From assembly GCF_013366375.1 (NCBI RefSeq), contig NZ_JABWMJ010000002.1:62001-126000 (forward strand): a stretch of DNA of 64,000 bases, read 5' to 3'. Position 1 is the stretch's first letter, and every line of letters begins with the position of its first letter. A model generated the notes under the pieces. The model was not told the origin of the DNA. It did not search any database and was given only the letters and a program-made list of their open reading frames with translations. Below are positions 49,413 through 60,386 of the stretch, one piece after another. Origin of the DNA: Rhizobacter koreensis (GTDB taxonomy: Bacteria; Pseudomonadota; Gammaproteobacteria; Burkholderiales; Burkholderiaceae_C). Both the position numbers and the translations under genes were made by a program.

Positions 49413-50270
49413 ATGAAACTCTGCGGTTTCGAGGTCGGGCTCGACCGGCCGTTCTTCCTGATCGCCGGCCCCTGCGTCATCGAGTCGGAGGCGCTGCAGG
49501 TCGACGTCGCCGCCCGGCTGAAGGAGATCACGGGCGCGCTCGGCATCCCGTTCATCTTCAAGTCGAGCTACGACAAGGCGAACCGCTCGAGCGGCACCTC
49601 GTTCCGCGGCCCCGGCATCGAGGAAGGCCTCGAGGTGCTCGCGACGGTCAGGCGCCAGCTCGGCGTGCCGGTGCTGACCGACGTCCACGACGAGCGCCAG
49701 ATCGCCGCTGCCGCGGCGGTGGTCGACGTGCTGCAGACGCCGGCGTTCCTGTGCCGGCAGACCGACTTCATCACCGCGGTCGCGCAGAGCGGCAAGCCCG
49801 TCAACATCAAGAAGGGCCAGTTCCTCGCGCCGCACGACATGAAGAACGTCATCGAGAAGGCCCGCGCCGCAGCACGCGCGAAGGGCCTCGACGACGACCG
49901 CTTCATGGCCTGCGAGCGCGGCGCGAGCTTCGGCTACAACAATCTCGTCTCCGACATGCGCAGCCTCGCGATCATGCGCGAGACCGGCGCCCCGGTCGTC
50001 TTCGACGCCACGCATTCCGTGCAGCTGCCGGGCGGCCAGGGCACCTCGTCGGGCGGTCAGCGCGAGTTCGTTCCGGTGCTCGCGCGCGCCGCCATCGCGG
50101 TCGGCGTCGCAGGCGTCTTCATGGAAACGCACCCGGACCCCGCCAACGCGCTGAGCGACGGCCCGAACGCGGTGCCGCTCAAGCGCATGCGCGCCCTCCT
50201 CGAACAACTCGTCGAGCTCGACCGCGCGGTCAAGTCGCGGCCCTTCCTCGAGAACGACTTCGCCTGCTGA
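49413..50270 (+). CDS. kdsA: 3-deoxy-8-phosphooctulonate synthase (KDO-8-P synthase)
   Basis: KdsA condenses PEP with arabinose-5-phosphate for the LPS inner core sugar KDO, so the cell is Gram-negative. The 285-residue protein shows [78 protein letters not shown] and [13 protein letters not shown]. Cys in AGPCVIES is a metal-ligand position in the metal-dependent class. It follows pyrG by 40 bases. Confidence 0.97.
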   Translation: MKLCGFEVGLDRPFFLIAGPCVIESEALQVDVAARLKEITGALGIPFIFKSSYDKANRSSGTSFRGPGIEEGLEVLATVRRQLGVPVLTDVHDERQIAAAAAVVDVLQTPAFLCRQTDFITAVAQSGKPVNIKKGQFLAPHDMKNVIEKARAAARAKGLDDDRFMACERGASFGYNNLVSDMRSLAIMRETGAPVVFDATHSVQLPGGQGTSSGGQREFVPVLARAAIAVGVAGVFMETHPDPANALSDGPNAVPLKRMRALLEQLVELDRAVKSRPFLENDFAC

Positions 50271-50282
50271 AAGGTCAGACCA

Positions 50283-51948
<1,666 letters not shown>

Positions 51949-51956
51949 GCCCCGGC

Positions 51957-52235
51957 ATGCGCCTCGTCACTCTCGTCCTCGTGGCGCTGCTGGCGCTGGT
52001 GCATGCCGAGCTGTGGTTCGGCAGCGGCGGCGTCTCGCGCGTCGTCGACCTCTCGACCAAGCTGCGGACCCAGCGCGCCGCCAACGACACCGCACGCGAG
52101 CGCAATGCCCGCATGACCGCCGAGCTCAACGACCTCAAGGAAGGTCTCGAGATGGTCGAGGAGCGCGCACGCTTCGAGCTCGGGATGATCAAGCCGAACG
52201 AGATCTACGTTCAGCTCGCGGCGCCGCAGCGCTGA
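51957..52235 (+). CDS. ftsB: Cell division protein FtsB
   Basis: FtsB is a bitopic septum protein that works with FtsL and FtsQ. The 92-residue protein has a short cytoplasmic end, one transmembrane helix (LVTLVLVALLALVHAELWFG), then a coiled coil with heptads (LSTKLRTQRAANDTARERN, ARMTAELNDLKEGLEMVEER) and the conserved tail RARFELGMIKPNEIYVQL. It follows eno by eight bases, the usual order in this group. Confidence 0.94.
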   Translation: MRLVTLVLVALLALVHAELWFGSGGVSRVVDLSTKLRTQRAANDTARERNARMTAELNDLKEGLEMVEERARFELGMIKPNEIYVQLAAPQR

Positions 52236-52342
52236 CCGGGTCGCGTCGCGGGAGCGACGTTCACCCGAGAGACGGCGCCGACGCGTCGTCGCCCTGCCGC
52301 CCTGCTCGCGCGTGCCGCGCCCTTCGTCGGCGGCGGGCCCGC

Positions 52343-52819
52343 TCAGGCGGCGCCGCTGAAACGCGTCACGACGATCACGACGACGCCGAGCACCAGGTTG
52401 ACGAGCACGGCGCGACGGATCGACGCCAGCGCGCGTGCGCCGGACGGCCAGTCGCCGGCATCGACGGCGCGCTTCATGCGGCGCCAGAGCACGAGGCGGA
52501 TGTGCACGAACACGCCGACCATGACGAAACCGATGATCGTCATCACGTACCAGTCGACCGCCATCGTGAACGGGATTCCGGCGCGCCACTGAGCGATCGA
52601 CGCGCGCGCGATCAGCGCCACCCCGGTCGCCACCACCAGCGTGGCGGCGATCGCGACCACGAGGAAGAAGCGGCGCAGCGTCGCGCCCATCACCTCGAGC
52701 CGGACCGGCGCGTCGAAGCCGGCGAGCGCGGGGCGCAGGCACACGTGGGCGAAGAACATGCCGCCCACCCAGGCGACGATGCCAAGCAGATGGATCGTCT
52801 TCAGCAGCGGGTAGAGCAC
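52343..52819 (-). CDS. CopD-like four-helix membrane protein
   Basis: This 158-residue inner-membrane protein has four hydrophobic helices. It starts LYPLLKTIHLLGIVAWVGGM, with His and Trp as in the CopD/YcnJ family, which bind copper or haem at such sites. The second helix holds FFLVVAIAATLVVATGVALI, and the third TMAVDWYVMTIIGFVMVGVF. The GTG start has AAGGA six bases ahead, better than the upstream ATG at 52879. No copper genes are nearby, so the substrate is open. Confidence 0.8.
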   Translation of the reverse strand: MLYPLLKTIHLLGIVAWVGGMFFAHVCLRPALAGFDAPVRLEVMGATLRRFFLVVAIAATLVVATGVALIARASIAQWRAGIPFTMAVDWYVMTIIGFVMVGVFVHIRLVLWRRMKRAVDAGDWPSGARALASIRRAVLVNLVLGVVVIVVTRFSGAA

Positions 52820-52997
52820 GCGGGTCCTTTCCGGTGAAGCGGCGACGATACTGCACGGCCGGCGGTTCGATTGCTGCACTCTATGAAGCGCGGTATCGTC
52901 CTCCGCCGTTCATCGGTGACGCCCTGGCGCGATGAGGCGGCGCGGTCGATTCGGTCACCCTGCACGAGCCGCATCCTGCACGACGGAGAACCCCGCG

Positions 52998-54341
52998 ATG
53001 GCGAAAGTCTGCCCGACCTGCAACACCGAGAACCGGGACGATGCGCGCTTCTGCAGGGGGTGCGGCACGGCGTTCATCAGCGCAGGCAGACCCGGAGCGA
53101 CTGCGGCGACCACACCCCGTGTCGCACCCGAGGTGCCGGGCAGTCGCAGTGGCGCGGACGCGCCGGCGTCGCCAAGCAGCGTTCCCGAACCGCTCGACCG
53201 ACGCGGCTCCACGACCACGCCGCCGCGCGTCGCGCCCGAGGTGCCCGAGCGGCGCGGCAGCCCGCCACCCTCGTCGCATCGCGGGGCACCGCCGCCGAGC
53301 GACGAGCCGACGCCGCTGACGCTGCCGGCCGGCATCGCCGCCGCGCCGCCGGGCAAGCCGCCGATGCAGGCCTGTGTCGCCTGCGGGGCCGAGAACAGCG
53401 CGAGCGCACGCTTCTGCGGCAATTGCGGCGCACCGCTCGGCGCGACCGCCGCCCGGGCCGCGCCGGGCAGTGGCGCGTCGCCGGGGAGCCGGGCGGGGTA
53501 CCCGCCGATCGCGGTGCCGCCCGCACCGAGCCGCGCAGCCGGCAGCGCGGCAGCCGACGACGAGCTGCCAACGCCCGACGTGCCAGACCCGCGCGTCGCG
53601 ATCGACGCGACGCGGCAGCGCGTCGCGGTCGGCGCCGCCGCCCAGTCTGCGGCCGCTCCGCCGACGTCGTCGTCGAGCCGCACCGCGCTGATCGCCGGTG
53701 TCGTGCTCGCGCTGCTGATCGCCGCGGGTGTCGCCTGGTGGTTCCTCCAGACCCGGGCCGAGCCCCCGGTCATCCCGCCCGGGCACCCCGAGGCGACCGT
53801 TCCTCCAGTCGCACCGCCGGTCGCGTCCGCGCCGGCGCGTCAGGCCGATGCCGACATCCCCATCGAGCCCCGTGAGGCGCCGCCGACCAACGCCGATGCA
53901 CCGGCCACCGCGGCCACGCCACGCGACGCACCGCCGGCCGCCGAGCGCGGCACGCCGCCCGTCACCGCTCTCCCGGCGGATGCCGACGCGCAGCGCGTGG
54001 CGAACGAACGCCGCGCCCGCGAGCGTGCCGCGCGCGCGCAAGCGGCTGCCGAGCAGCGCGAACAGCAGGCCCGTGTCGCGGCGGAGCAGGATGCGGCGCG
54101 GCGACGCGCCGACGAGGCGCCGCCGCGCCCCGCTCCACCGGCGACGCCGACCGTGCAGCCGCCCGCACCCGCCGCTCCAGCGGCGCGCCGCGCTCAATCC
54201 GTCAGCGACGTCTGCGGCGGCAACAATCCGTTCGCGCGCGGCCTCTGCGAGGCCGGCGAGTGCCGCAAGTCGAGTCGCGCCAGCGACCCGGTGTGCCGGC
54301 GCTACCGCGAAGACGCCGAACGGCGCCAGAACGCCTACTGA
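52998..54341 (+). CDS. Zinc-ribbon membrane protein with two CXXC ribbons and a four-Cys tail
   Basis: This 447-residue protein of unknown function has two zinc ribbons: Cys5/8/19/22 (CPTCN and FCRGCG) and Cys126/129/140/143 (CVACG and FCGNCG). The Pro/Ala-rich linker between them carries the phrase RVAPEVP twice. One transmembrane helix lies at about 231-250 (LIAGVVLALLIAAGVAWWFL). After it come a Pro-rich stretch, a charged helix (about 335-372) and a tail with Cys406/417/422/433 spaced C-x10-C-x4-C-x10-C. The ribbons should face the cytoplasm and the tail the periplasm. The gene is 12 bases ahead of another zinc-ribbon membrane protein. Confidence 0.82.
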   Translation: MAKVCPTCNTENRDDARFCRGCGTAFISAGRPGATAATTPRVAPEVPGSRSGADAPASPSSVPEPLDRRGSTTTPPRVAPEVPERRGSPPPSSHRGAPPPSDEPTPLTLPAGIAAAPPGKPPMQACVACGAENSASARFCGNCGAPLGATAARAAPGSGASPGSRAGYPPIAVPPAPSRAAGSAAADDELPTPDVPDPRVAIDATRQRVAVGAAAQSAAAPPTSSSSRTALIAGVVLALLIAAGVAWWFLQTRAEPPVIPPGHPEATVPPVAPPVASAPARQADADIPIEPREAPPTNADAPATAATPRDAPPAAERGTPPVTALPADADAQRVANERRARERAARAQAAAEQREQQARVAAEQDAARRRADEAPPRPAPPATPTVQPPAPAAPAARRAQSVSDVCGGNNPFARGLCEAGECRKSSRASDPVCRRYREDAERRQNAY

Positions 54342-54353
54342 CGAAGGACCGGG

Positions 54354-56438
54354 ATGCCCCCCACCGACACTGCAGCCGCGCCGCGCGCCATCAGCGCCGA
54401 TTCGTTCGCCGGCATGTTCCAGGCCGTCGACGGCCTTCGCAACGGGCGCGCCGTCGTCGCCCTGATGGGGTGCTGGGTCGCCGCGGTCCTTGTCGGCGCG
54501 CTGCTCTCGATGCTCGCGGTCGTGATCGGCGGCCTCGCCGCGCTCCTGTCGGCGGTCGGTTTCATCGTGGTCGCGGGCACCGGCGTCAATGCCGCCGGAT
54601 CGCTGCAGATGGACCAGGCGCGCGGCCTTGCCCCACGCAGCCTCGCCGACGCGCTCGCCCACGGCCTCGCCTGCGTGCCGAGGATGATCGTGCTCGGCCT
54701 CGTGCTGCTCGCGGTGGCCATCGCGGTCTTCATCCTCATCGCGATCGCGCTCTTCGTCTGCAAGATTCCTTACCTCGGCGCGCTGCTCTACGTCGTCGTG
54801 TTCCCGGTGTCGGTGCTGCTCGCCGGCGTGACGCTCACCGCCCTCTTCTTCGGCTGGCTGCTCGCCTTGCCGGCGATCTGGGACGGCGCACCGATCGCGC
54901 GCGCGATCGCGCAGACGCTCGCCATCGTGCGCAGCCGCTTCGTCGAGGCGCTGCTGCTGCTGTTCGTCGTCGGCCTGCTCTGCCTTGCGGTGGCGCTGAT
55001 CCTCTTCAGCGTGATCGGCAGCGGCATCGTGCCCACGGTCGCCATGTCGGTGCCGATCTTCGGCATGGACGCGATGGTCGGGTCGGCGTTCATGGGCGAC
55101 CTGATGCAGGGCGTCGGCGCCGGCCGCGCGGCGGCCGCCGGCATCGGCCTGATGGTGCTGTGGGCGATCGCCTTCGCGGTGATCGCGCAGGTCTACCTGC
55201 AGGGCCTCAACCGCGTCTACCTGCGCGTGACGCATGGCCTCGACGTCGAGAGCGCCGAAGCCGCCCTGCAGCAGACCGTGAACAGCGCGCGCGAACGCGG
55301 CGCCGGGATCGCCGACAAGGCGCGGGCGGCGGCCGCGGCGGCACGCGAACGGGCCGCCCAAGCCTCGGCCGGCACCTCTGCCGGCGACGTGCCGGATCGA
55401 TCGGCGACGCCGGCGGGCGCCGTCGAGCGCCCGGCGATGTTCGCCGACTCCACGCCGTTGCAACAGCCGGCGGCCGATCGCTCGACGGCTTCGGATGAAG
55501 CGGCGGCGGCGGAGCGGTCGCGAGCGGACGATCGCTCCGCCACGACCGACGAACCCGGTGCCACCGCTCGCCCTCAGGCCGCTGATCCGGTGGCACCGGG
55601 CACTCGGCCGGCGGCCGTCGACAGCTCCGCATCGGCCGATCGGCCCGCGGCGCGCCGCGTACCCACGGAGACGCCACCCGATCGGGCATCCGGGCTCATT
55701 GCGCGAGCGGCTGGCGCCGCGCTCGGCGCCCGCTCGCTGGGCGACGGCGGCGACGCAGCGGGCCGGAGAGCGTTCGCGGCCGGTGCGGCTGCGCGCACGG
55801 GAGGCAGCATCGACAGCGCGCCGGCGACCGGCGTCTCGCGTGCGGCCGGTGCGGCCGGTGCGGCGGGCAGCGCGGGCGCCGCCGGTGCCGCCGGAGCCAC
55901 GGGTTCGGACGACCCCGGGTACGACGCGGGCACGGCCGCGTCACTGCGCGCCGGCCGCGACAGCCGCGAGCCCGACTTCCGACCGACGCAGCCGTTCGAC
56001 GACGCCTTCGAGACGACGCTGCCGCCGTCCATCGACGACGAGCCGCCGGCCCCGCAGCCGTTCGCCACCCGCCTGCAGCCGTCGGCGGCGCTCGGCGGCG
56101 CGTCCACGAACGACGCAACGCCGGCGCCCGGCAGCGGTTCGGCCGCCGGCGCGGAGCCACCGATGGCGCCAGCGGCCGAGCCGGCGAGCGCGGCCGACAC
56201 CTTCGTACCGTTCACGAGGCCCGACCCCACGCTCGAAGCCGCCTCGCCCGCAGCGGAAGCACCGCCCGCCGGCGGTGCGCGCGGCAGCCCCGCTGCCCCG
56301 GTCACGCGCGAGCTCGAGTTCGATCTGCCGCGCGAAAGCGCGAGCGCCGGTGCTGCAACGGTCGAATGCCCGCGCTGCAAGGCCACCTGCGCCGCCGGCG
56401 ATGCCTTTTGCGAAGCGTGCGGGCAGCGCCTGCGCTGA
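54354..56438 (+). CDS. Polytopic membrane protein with long disordered linker and C-terminal zinc ribbon
   Basis: This 694-residue protein of unknown function has about six hydrophobic helices in the first 290 residues (for example VVALMGCWVAAVLVGALLSM and ALLLLFVVGLLCLAVALILF), then about 375 residues of Ala/Ser/Asp/Pro/Gly-rich low-complexity sequence with AGAAGAAGSAG-type runs. It ends in a zinc ribbon with Cys672/675/686/689 (VECPRCK and FCEACG). AAGGA stands five bases before the ATG. The pairing with the preceding ribbon protein suggests one complex. The membrane part faintly resembles proteins that manage lipid or protein transport, too weakly to name. Confidence 0.82.
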   Translation: MPPTDTAAAPRAISADSFAGMFQAVDGLRNGRAVVALMGCWVAAVLVGALLSMLAVVIGGLAALLSAVGFIVVAGTGVNAAGSLQMDQARGLAPRSLADALAHGLACVPRMIVLGLVLLAVAIAVFILIAIALFVCKIPYLGALLYVVVFPVSVLLAGVTLTALFFGWLLALPAIWDGAPIARAIAQTLAIVRSRFVEALLLLFVVGLLCLAVALILFSVIGSGIVPTVAMSVPIFGMDAMVGSAFMGDLMQGVGAGRAAAAGIGLMVLWAIAFAVIAQVYLQGLNRVYLRVTHGLDVESAEAALQQTVNSARERGAGIADKARAAAAAARERAAQASAGTSAGDVPDRSATPAGAVERPAMFADSTPLQQPAADRSTASDEAAAAERSRADDRSATTDEPGATARPQAADPVAPGTRPAAVDSSASADRPAARRVPTETPPDRASGLIARAAGAALGARSLGDGGDAAGRRAFAAGAAARTGGSIDSAPATGVSRAAGAAGAAGSAGAAGAAGATGSDDPGYDAGTAASLRAGRDSREPDFRPTQPFDDAFETTLPPSIDDEPPAPQPFATRLQPSAALGGASTNDATPAPGSGSAAGAEPPMAPAAEPASAADTFVPFTRPDPTLEAASPAAEAPPAGGARGSPAAPVTRELEFDLPRESASAGAATVECPRCKATCAAGDAFCEACGQRLR

Positions 56439-56451
56439 ACCACGTGCCTGG

Positions 56452-57243
56452 ATGAACATCAACCGCGACCTGAACGACGCCGCACGCGCACTCGCGAGCG
56501 CCCGCCGCGCCACCCGGCCCCTCGACGCCCTGCCGCAAGCCTGGCAGCCGCGCGACCTCGACGCCGCGTACCGGCTGCAGCGCGCGGTCGCCGACCAGCT
56601 CGGCGCCGTCCGCGGCTGGAAGGTCGGCGTGCTCGCACCGGCGGTGCAGGCCGAAACCGGCATTGGAACGGCCGTGGCCGGCCCGCTGCTCGAGCCCTGG
56701 TTCGCCGGGTCGCCGGCGAGCTGGCGGCGCCATGCATTCAGCACGCCAATCGTCGAATGCGAGTTCGCGTTCGAGCTCGGCGCTGACCTGCCGCCACGCG
56801 ACGGCGGTTACTCGCGCGAGGAGGTGGACGCGGCCGTCGGCACCCTGCGCGTCGTCATCGAGCTGGTCGACCGCCGCATTCCGCGCGGCAGCGGCGTGCT
56901 CGCCGAGATCGCCGACGCCTTCAACAACGGCGGATTCGTGGTCGGCCCTGCGGTCGACGACTGGCGCGGCATCGACTTCGCGAACCACGCCGTCGTGCTG
57001 CGCGCGAGCGACGCCACCGGCACCCGCGAACTCGCGCACGGCACCGGTCGCGCCACGCTGGGCGGCGACCCGCTCGGTGCGCTGGTGCTGCTCGCCAACG
57101 CGCAGCCGCCCGGCTACGGCGGCTTGAAGCGCGGCCAGATCGTGACGACCGGCAGCTGCGCGCTCGCCGACGCGCTGCCGCACGCGGCGAGCTACGAGGC
57201 CGACTTCGGCACGCTCGGCCGCGTGACGATGAACCTGACGTGA
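56452..57243 (+). CDS. 2-keto-4-pentenoate hydratase-like protein (MhpD/FAH superfamily)
   Basis: This 263-residue protein of the fumarylacetoacetase-like hydratase/decarboxylase family resembles MhpD, which hydrates 2-hydroxypenta-2,4-dienoate in meta-cleavage pathways. Marks are AAYRLQRAVADQLG, RGWKVGV, VECEFAFELGADLPPRDG (the Glu pair that binds the metal), GNGGFVVGP-like region NNGGFVVGPAV, and GQIVTTGSCA near the end. No other meta-cleavage gene is near, so the natural substrate is unclear. The end overlaps the next start by four bases. Confidence 0.88.
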   Translation: MNINRDLNDAARALASARRATRPLDALPQAWQPRDLDAAYRLQRAVADQLGAVRGWKVGVLAPAVQAETGIGTAVAGPLLEPWFAGSPASWRRHAFSTPIVECEFAFELGADLPPRDGGYSREEVDAAVGTLRVVIELVDRRIPRGSGVLAEIADAFNNGGFVVGPAVDDWRGIDFANHAVVLRASDATGTRELAHGTGRATLGGDPLGALVLLANAQPPGYGGLKRGQIVTTGSCALADALPHAASYEADFGTLGRVTMNLT

Positions 57244-58103
57244 CCGGCCCGAGCCCGGCACGCTTCGAGGCGCTGCCCGCATCGCCCGTTCACCGCACGA
57301 TCGACGCTTCGCGCTCGCTGCGCGAGCACGCGCTGGACCTGCTCGTCGCCCGCGACCCGCAGCGCAAGATCGACGGCCTCGCTCGCGGCGAGCTCGACAC
57401 GGCACCGATCGGCAGCGGGCTCGAGCTCGCCGAGCCGCCCGGCATCCCCGGGCGGCCTCAACGCCCCGAGCTGGTCGACCACGCGGTGCTCAAGCAGCGC
57501 TCGGTGAAGACGCGCGAGGGCCATGCCGCGCTGATCCACGCGGTCGCGCACATCGAGCTCAATGCGGTCGATCTGGCGCTGGACGCGATCTGGCGCTTCC
57601 CGGGCCTGCCCGACGCGTTCTATCGCGACTGGCTCGTCGTCGCACGCGAGGAGGCGCAGCACTTCGCACTGCTGCGCGACCACCTCGCGACGCTCGGCTT
57701 CGCGTACGGCGACTTCCCGGCGCACCGCGCGCTCTGGGAGATGGCCGAGCGCACCCGCGCCGACGTGCTGGCGCGCGTGGCGCTGGTCCCGCGCACGCTC
57801 GAAGCGCGTGGCCTCGACGCGTCGCCGCAGGTCAAGGCCAAGCTGCTGTCGATCGGCGATGCCGCGGGCGCGGCGATCATCGACGTGCTGCTGCGCGACG
57901 AGATCGGGCACGTCGCGACCGGCAACCGCTGGTACGCGTGGCTCTGCCGCGAGCGCGGCGTCGACTCGCTCGCGACCTACCGCGAGCTCGCCGAGCGCCA
58001 CGCGGCACCGCGCCCGCGCCCGCCGTTCAACACCGAGGCCCGGCGCGCGGCGGGTTTCAGCGATGCGGAGCTGGCGGCGCTGCTCGATCCCGCCATCGGC
58101 TGA
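57240..58103 (+). CDS. DUF455 ferritin-like protein
   Basis: This 287-residue protein belongs to a ferritin-like family of unknown function, distantly like the tRNA hydroxylase MiaE. Candidate diiron ligands fall in three helices: HAVAHIELNAVDLALD, VVAREEAQHFALL (EExxH) and LLRDEIGHVATGNRW (ExxH). FARGE-like KIDGLARGELDTAP near residue 45 is also typical. The GTG start overlaps the hydratase stop (GTGA), so the two are translated together. It is convergent with the MscS gene, 11 bases away. Confidence 0.88.
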   Translation: MTGPSPARFEALPASPVHRTIDASRSLREHALDLLVARDPQRKIDGLARGELDTAPIGSGLELAEPPGIPGRPQRPELVDHAVLKQRSVKTREGHAALIHAVAHIELNAVDLALDAIWRFPGLPDAFYRDWLVVAREEAQHFALLRDHLATLGFAYGDFPAHRALWEMAERTRADVLARVALVPRTLEARGLDASPQVKAKLLSIGDAAGAAIIDVLLRDEIGHVATGNRWYAWLCRERGVDSLATYRELAERHAAPRPRPPFNTEARRAAGFSDAELAALLDPAIG

Positions 58104-58114
58104 TGGTGGGCCGC

Positions 58115-59458
58115 CTACGCTGAAGCCGGCCCGGGCGGCGACACCGCACCGGACCGTTCCCCCCACGCCGCGACCGCCCCCGCAAGCGACTCGCCTGCCT
58201 GCAGCACCCGCTGCGGCTGCGCGATGCGGACACCGGCGGCGTTCAGCGCATCGAGCACCGCGAGGTTGACGGCCGACTTGACGTTGCCCTGGCCCTTGTC
58301 GGCGTCGTTGATCGAGAACTGCACGGTGAGCTCGATGCCGTCAGGCGTGAACGCCGACAGCATGACGATCGGTGCGGGGTCGTCGATCACGCGCGGAACC
58401 GGCCGGACCGCCTCGCACAGCAAGGTCTGCACCGCGCGCACGTCGGTGCCGTAGGCGACCAGCACGCTCGTGGTGAGCGCCAGACGCGGGTCGGCGAGCG
58501 ACGCGTTCTCGACGCGCTGCGTGATCAGTGTCTCGTTGGGCACGATCGCCTGCCGGCCGTTGGGCGAACGGATCAGCGTGTAGCGGGTGCGGATGTCGGT
58601 GATGCGGCCTTCGAAGTTGTCGACCTTGACCATGTCGCCGATGCGCAGGCTCCGCTCGGCCAGGATCACGAAGCCGCTGATGTAGTTCGATGCGATCTTC
58701 TGGAACCCGAAGCCGAGGCCAACGCCGACCGCGCCGCCGAACACCGAGAGCGCCGTGAGGTCGATGCCGACCGCGCTGAGTGCGAGCAGCAGCCCCACGA
58801 ACAGCAGCAGGGTGCGCACGATCGTGGCGATCATCTTGCGGATCGAGAGGTCGTGGCCGCTGCCGGCGAGCAGCTTGCGCTCGACCGCCGCCGAGACCCA
58901 GAGCGCGAGCACCAGCACGAAGCTCGCGGTGATGGTGCCCTCGACCAGGTTGCGCAGCGTCATCTGGGTGGCGCCGACTTTCCAGCGCACCTCGTCCATG
59001 GCGTCGAGCAACTGCGGCGAGATGCCGGTGACCCACAGCACCACCGCGATCCAGGCCAGCCACGACACGCTGCGCTCGACCGCCGTCACCCAGCGGCTCT
59101 GCGGAAAGGTCGCGCGCAGCACGCGCGCGCTGAGGCGAATCACCGCCAGCGAGACCAGGATCGGTATCGCGACGCGAAACACCGCCGGGCGAATCGTGTT
59201 CTCGAGCGTGACCCGCGCCGCGAACGCCAGCGCGAGTGCGAGCACCGGGAACAGCACGCCGTCGACGATGCGGTTGCCGAACCACACCGAGCCGACCGGC
59301 CGCTCGCGCCCGCGCAGCAGCCGCACGATCAGCCACGCGAGGACCAGGCAGCCGGCGATCGCGAGCAGCTCGGCGGCCGCCGAGCGCTGCGTCAACGAGC
59401 GGACCAGCTCGTCGAACGTCGCCGGGTCGAAGCTGCGCGCCACTGGCGGTTCAGCCAC
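58115..59458 (-). CDS. Mechanosensitive ion channel, MscS family
   Basis: This 447-residue channel has about four or five membrane helices before the MscS core. The pore-lining helix is Gly/Ala-rich (LSVFGGAVGVGLGFGFQKIA), followed by the beta domain ERSLRIGDMVKVDNFEGRIT and RYTLIRSPNGRQAIVPNETL, then a C-terminal alpha-beta part. It probably opens under hypo-osmotic stress. The GTG start overlaps the end of the HDAC-like gene by eight bases, so the two form an operon. Confidence 0.92.
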   Translation of the reverse strand: MAEPPVARSFDPATFDELVRSLTQRSAAAELLAIAGCLVLAWLIVRLLRGRERPVGSVWFGNRIVDGVLFPVLALALAFAARVTLENTIRPAVFRVAIPILVSLAVIRLSARVLRATFPQSRWVTAVERSVSWLAWIAVVLWVTGISPQLLDAMDEVRWKVGATQMTLRNLVEGTITASFVLVLALWVSAAVERKLLAGSGHDLSIRKMIATIVRTLLLFVGLLLALSAVGIDLTALSVFGGAVGVGLGFGFQKIASNYISGFVILAERSLRIGDMVKVDNFEGRITDIRTRYTLIRSPNGRQAIVPNETLITQRVENASLADPRLALTTSVLVAYGTDVRAVQTLLCEAVRPVPRVIDDPAPIVMLSAFTPDGIELTVQFSINDADKGQGNVKSAVNLAVLDALNAAGVRIAQPQRVLQAGESLAGAVAAWGERSGAVSPPGPASA

Positions 59459-60386
59459 CGGCCAGCACGCGCAGGTGCGCCGCCACGCTGGTGGCGAGCG
59501 CGCGCAGGTTGTAGCCGCCCTCCAGGCACGAGACGATGCGCCCGTTGGCGTGGCGCTCGGCGAGGTCGCAGAGGCGCAGCGTGATCCACTCGTAGTCGGC
59601 CTCGACGAGGCCGAGCTGGCCGAGGTCGTCGTCGCGGTGCGCGTCGAAGCCGGCCGACACGAACAGCATCTGCGGCCGGAACGCCTCGAGGCGCGGCATC
59701 CAGTGAGTCTGGATCAGCGCCCGCACCTCGACGCCGCGCGTGTAGGGCGGCACCGGCACGTTGACCATGTTGGTGCCCTTGGGCTCGGTGCCGCTGTACG
59801 GGTAGAGCGGGTGCTGGAAGATGCTTGCCATCAGCACCCGCGGGTCGTTCGCGATGATGTCCTCGGTGCCGTTGCCGTGGTGGACGTCGAAATCGATGAT
59901 CGCCACGCGCTCGAGGCCGCGCACGTCGAGCGCGTGGCGCGCCGCGACGGCGACGTTGTTGAAGAAGCAGAACCCCATCGCGGCATCGCGCGTCGCATGG
60001 TGGCCGGGCGGGCGCACCGAGCAGAACGCGTTGCTCGCGAGACCGTCGATCACCGCATCGGTGGCCGCCACGGCGGCACCGGCGGCGCGCAAGGCCGCGT
60101 CGAGCGTCTTCGGCGCGGCGATGGTGTCGGGGTCGATCGCGCGGCGCTCGCCGTTTGCCGCGACCTGCCGCAGCTGCTCGGTCATCGCCGCCACGTACGC
60201 CGGGCTGTGCGCGCGCTCCAGAGCCGCGACGTCGGCGAGCGGCGCCACCTCGCGCTCGATCACGGCGTCGACGCCGCTTGCGATGAGGTAGTCGTCGATC
60301 GCGTCGAGGCGCTGCGGGCACTCCGGATGCCCCCGTCCCATGTCGTGAAGCCGGCAATCGGGGTGGCTGTAGAACGCGGTCTTCAT
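59451..60386 (-). CDS. Histone deacetylase-like amidohydrolase
   Basis: This 311-residue class II HDAC-like zinc hydrolase of bacteria probably deacetylates polyamines or acyl-lysines. Active-site marks are HPECPQRLDAI, the catalytic His pair in RPPGHHATRD, the zinc ligands in IIDFDVHHGNGTED and AGFDAHRDDDLG, and LEGGYNLRALA. The ATG fits the family start. It is divergent from moxR and followed, with overlap, by the MscS gene. Confidence 0.93.
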   Translation of the reverse strand: MKTAFYSHPDCRLHDMGRGHPECPQRLDAIDDYLIASGVDAVIEREVAPLADVAALERAHSPAYVAAMTEQLRQVAANGERRAIDPDTIAAPKTLDAALRAAGAAVAATDAVIDGLASNAFCSVRPPGHHATRDAAMGFCFFNNVAVAARHALDVRGLERVAIIDFDVHHGNGTEDIIANDPRVLMASIFQHPLYPYSGTEPKGTNMVNVPVPPYTRGVEVRALIQTHWMPRLEAFRPQMLFVSAGFDAHRDDDLGQLGLVEADYEWITLRLCDLAERHANGRIVSCLEGGYNLRALATSVAAHLRVLAGG

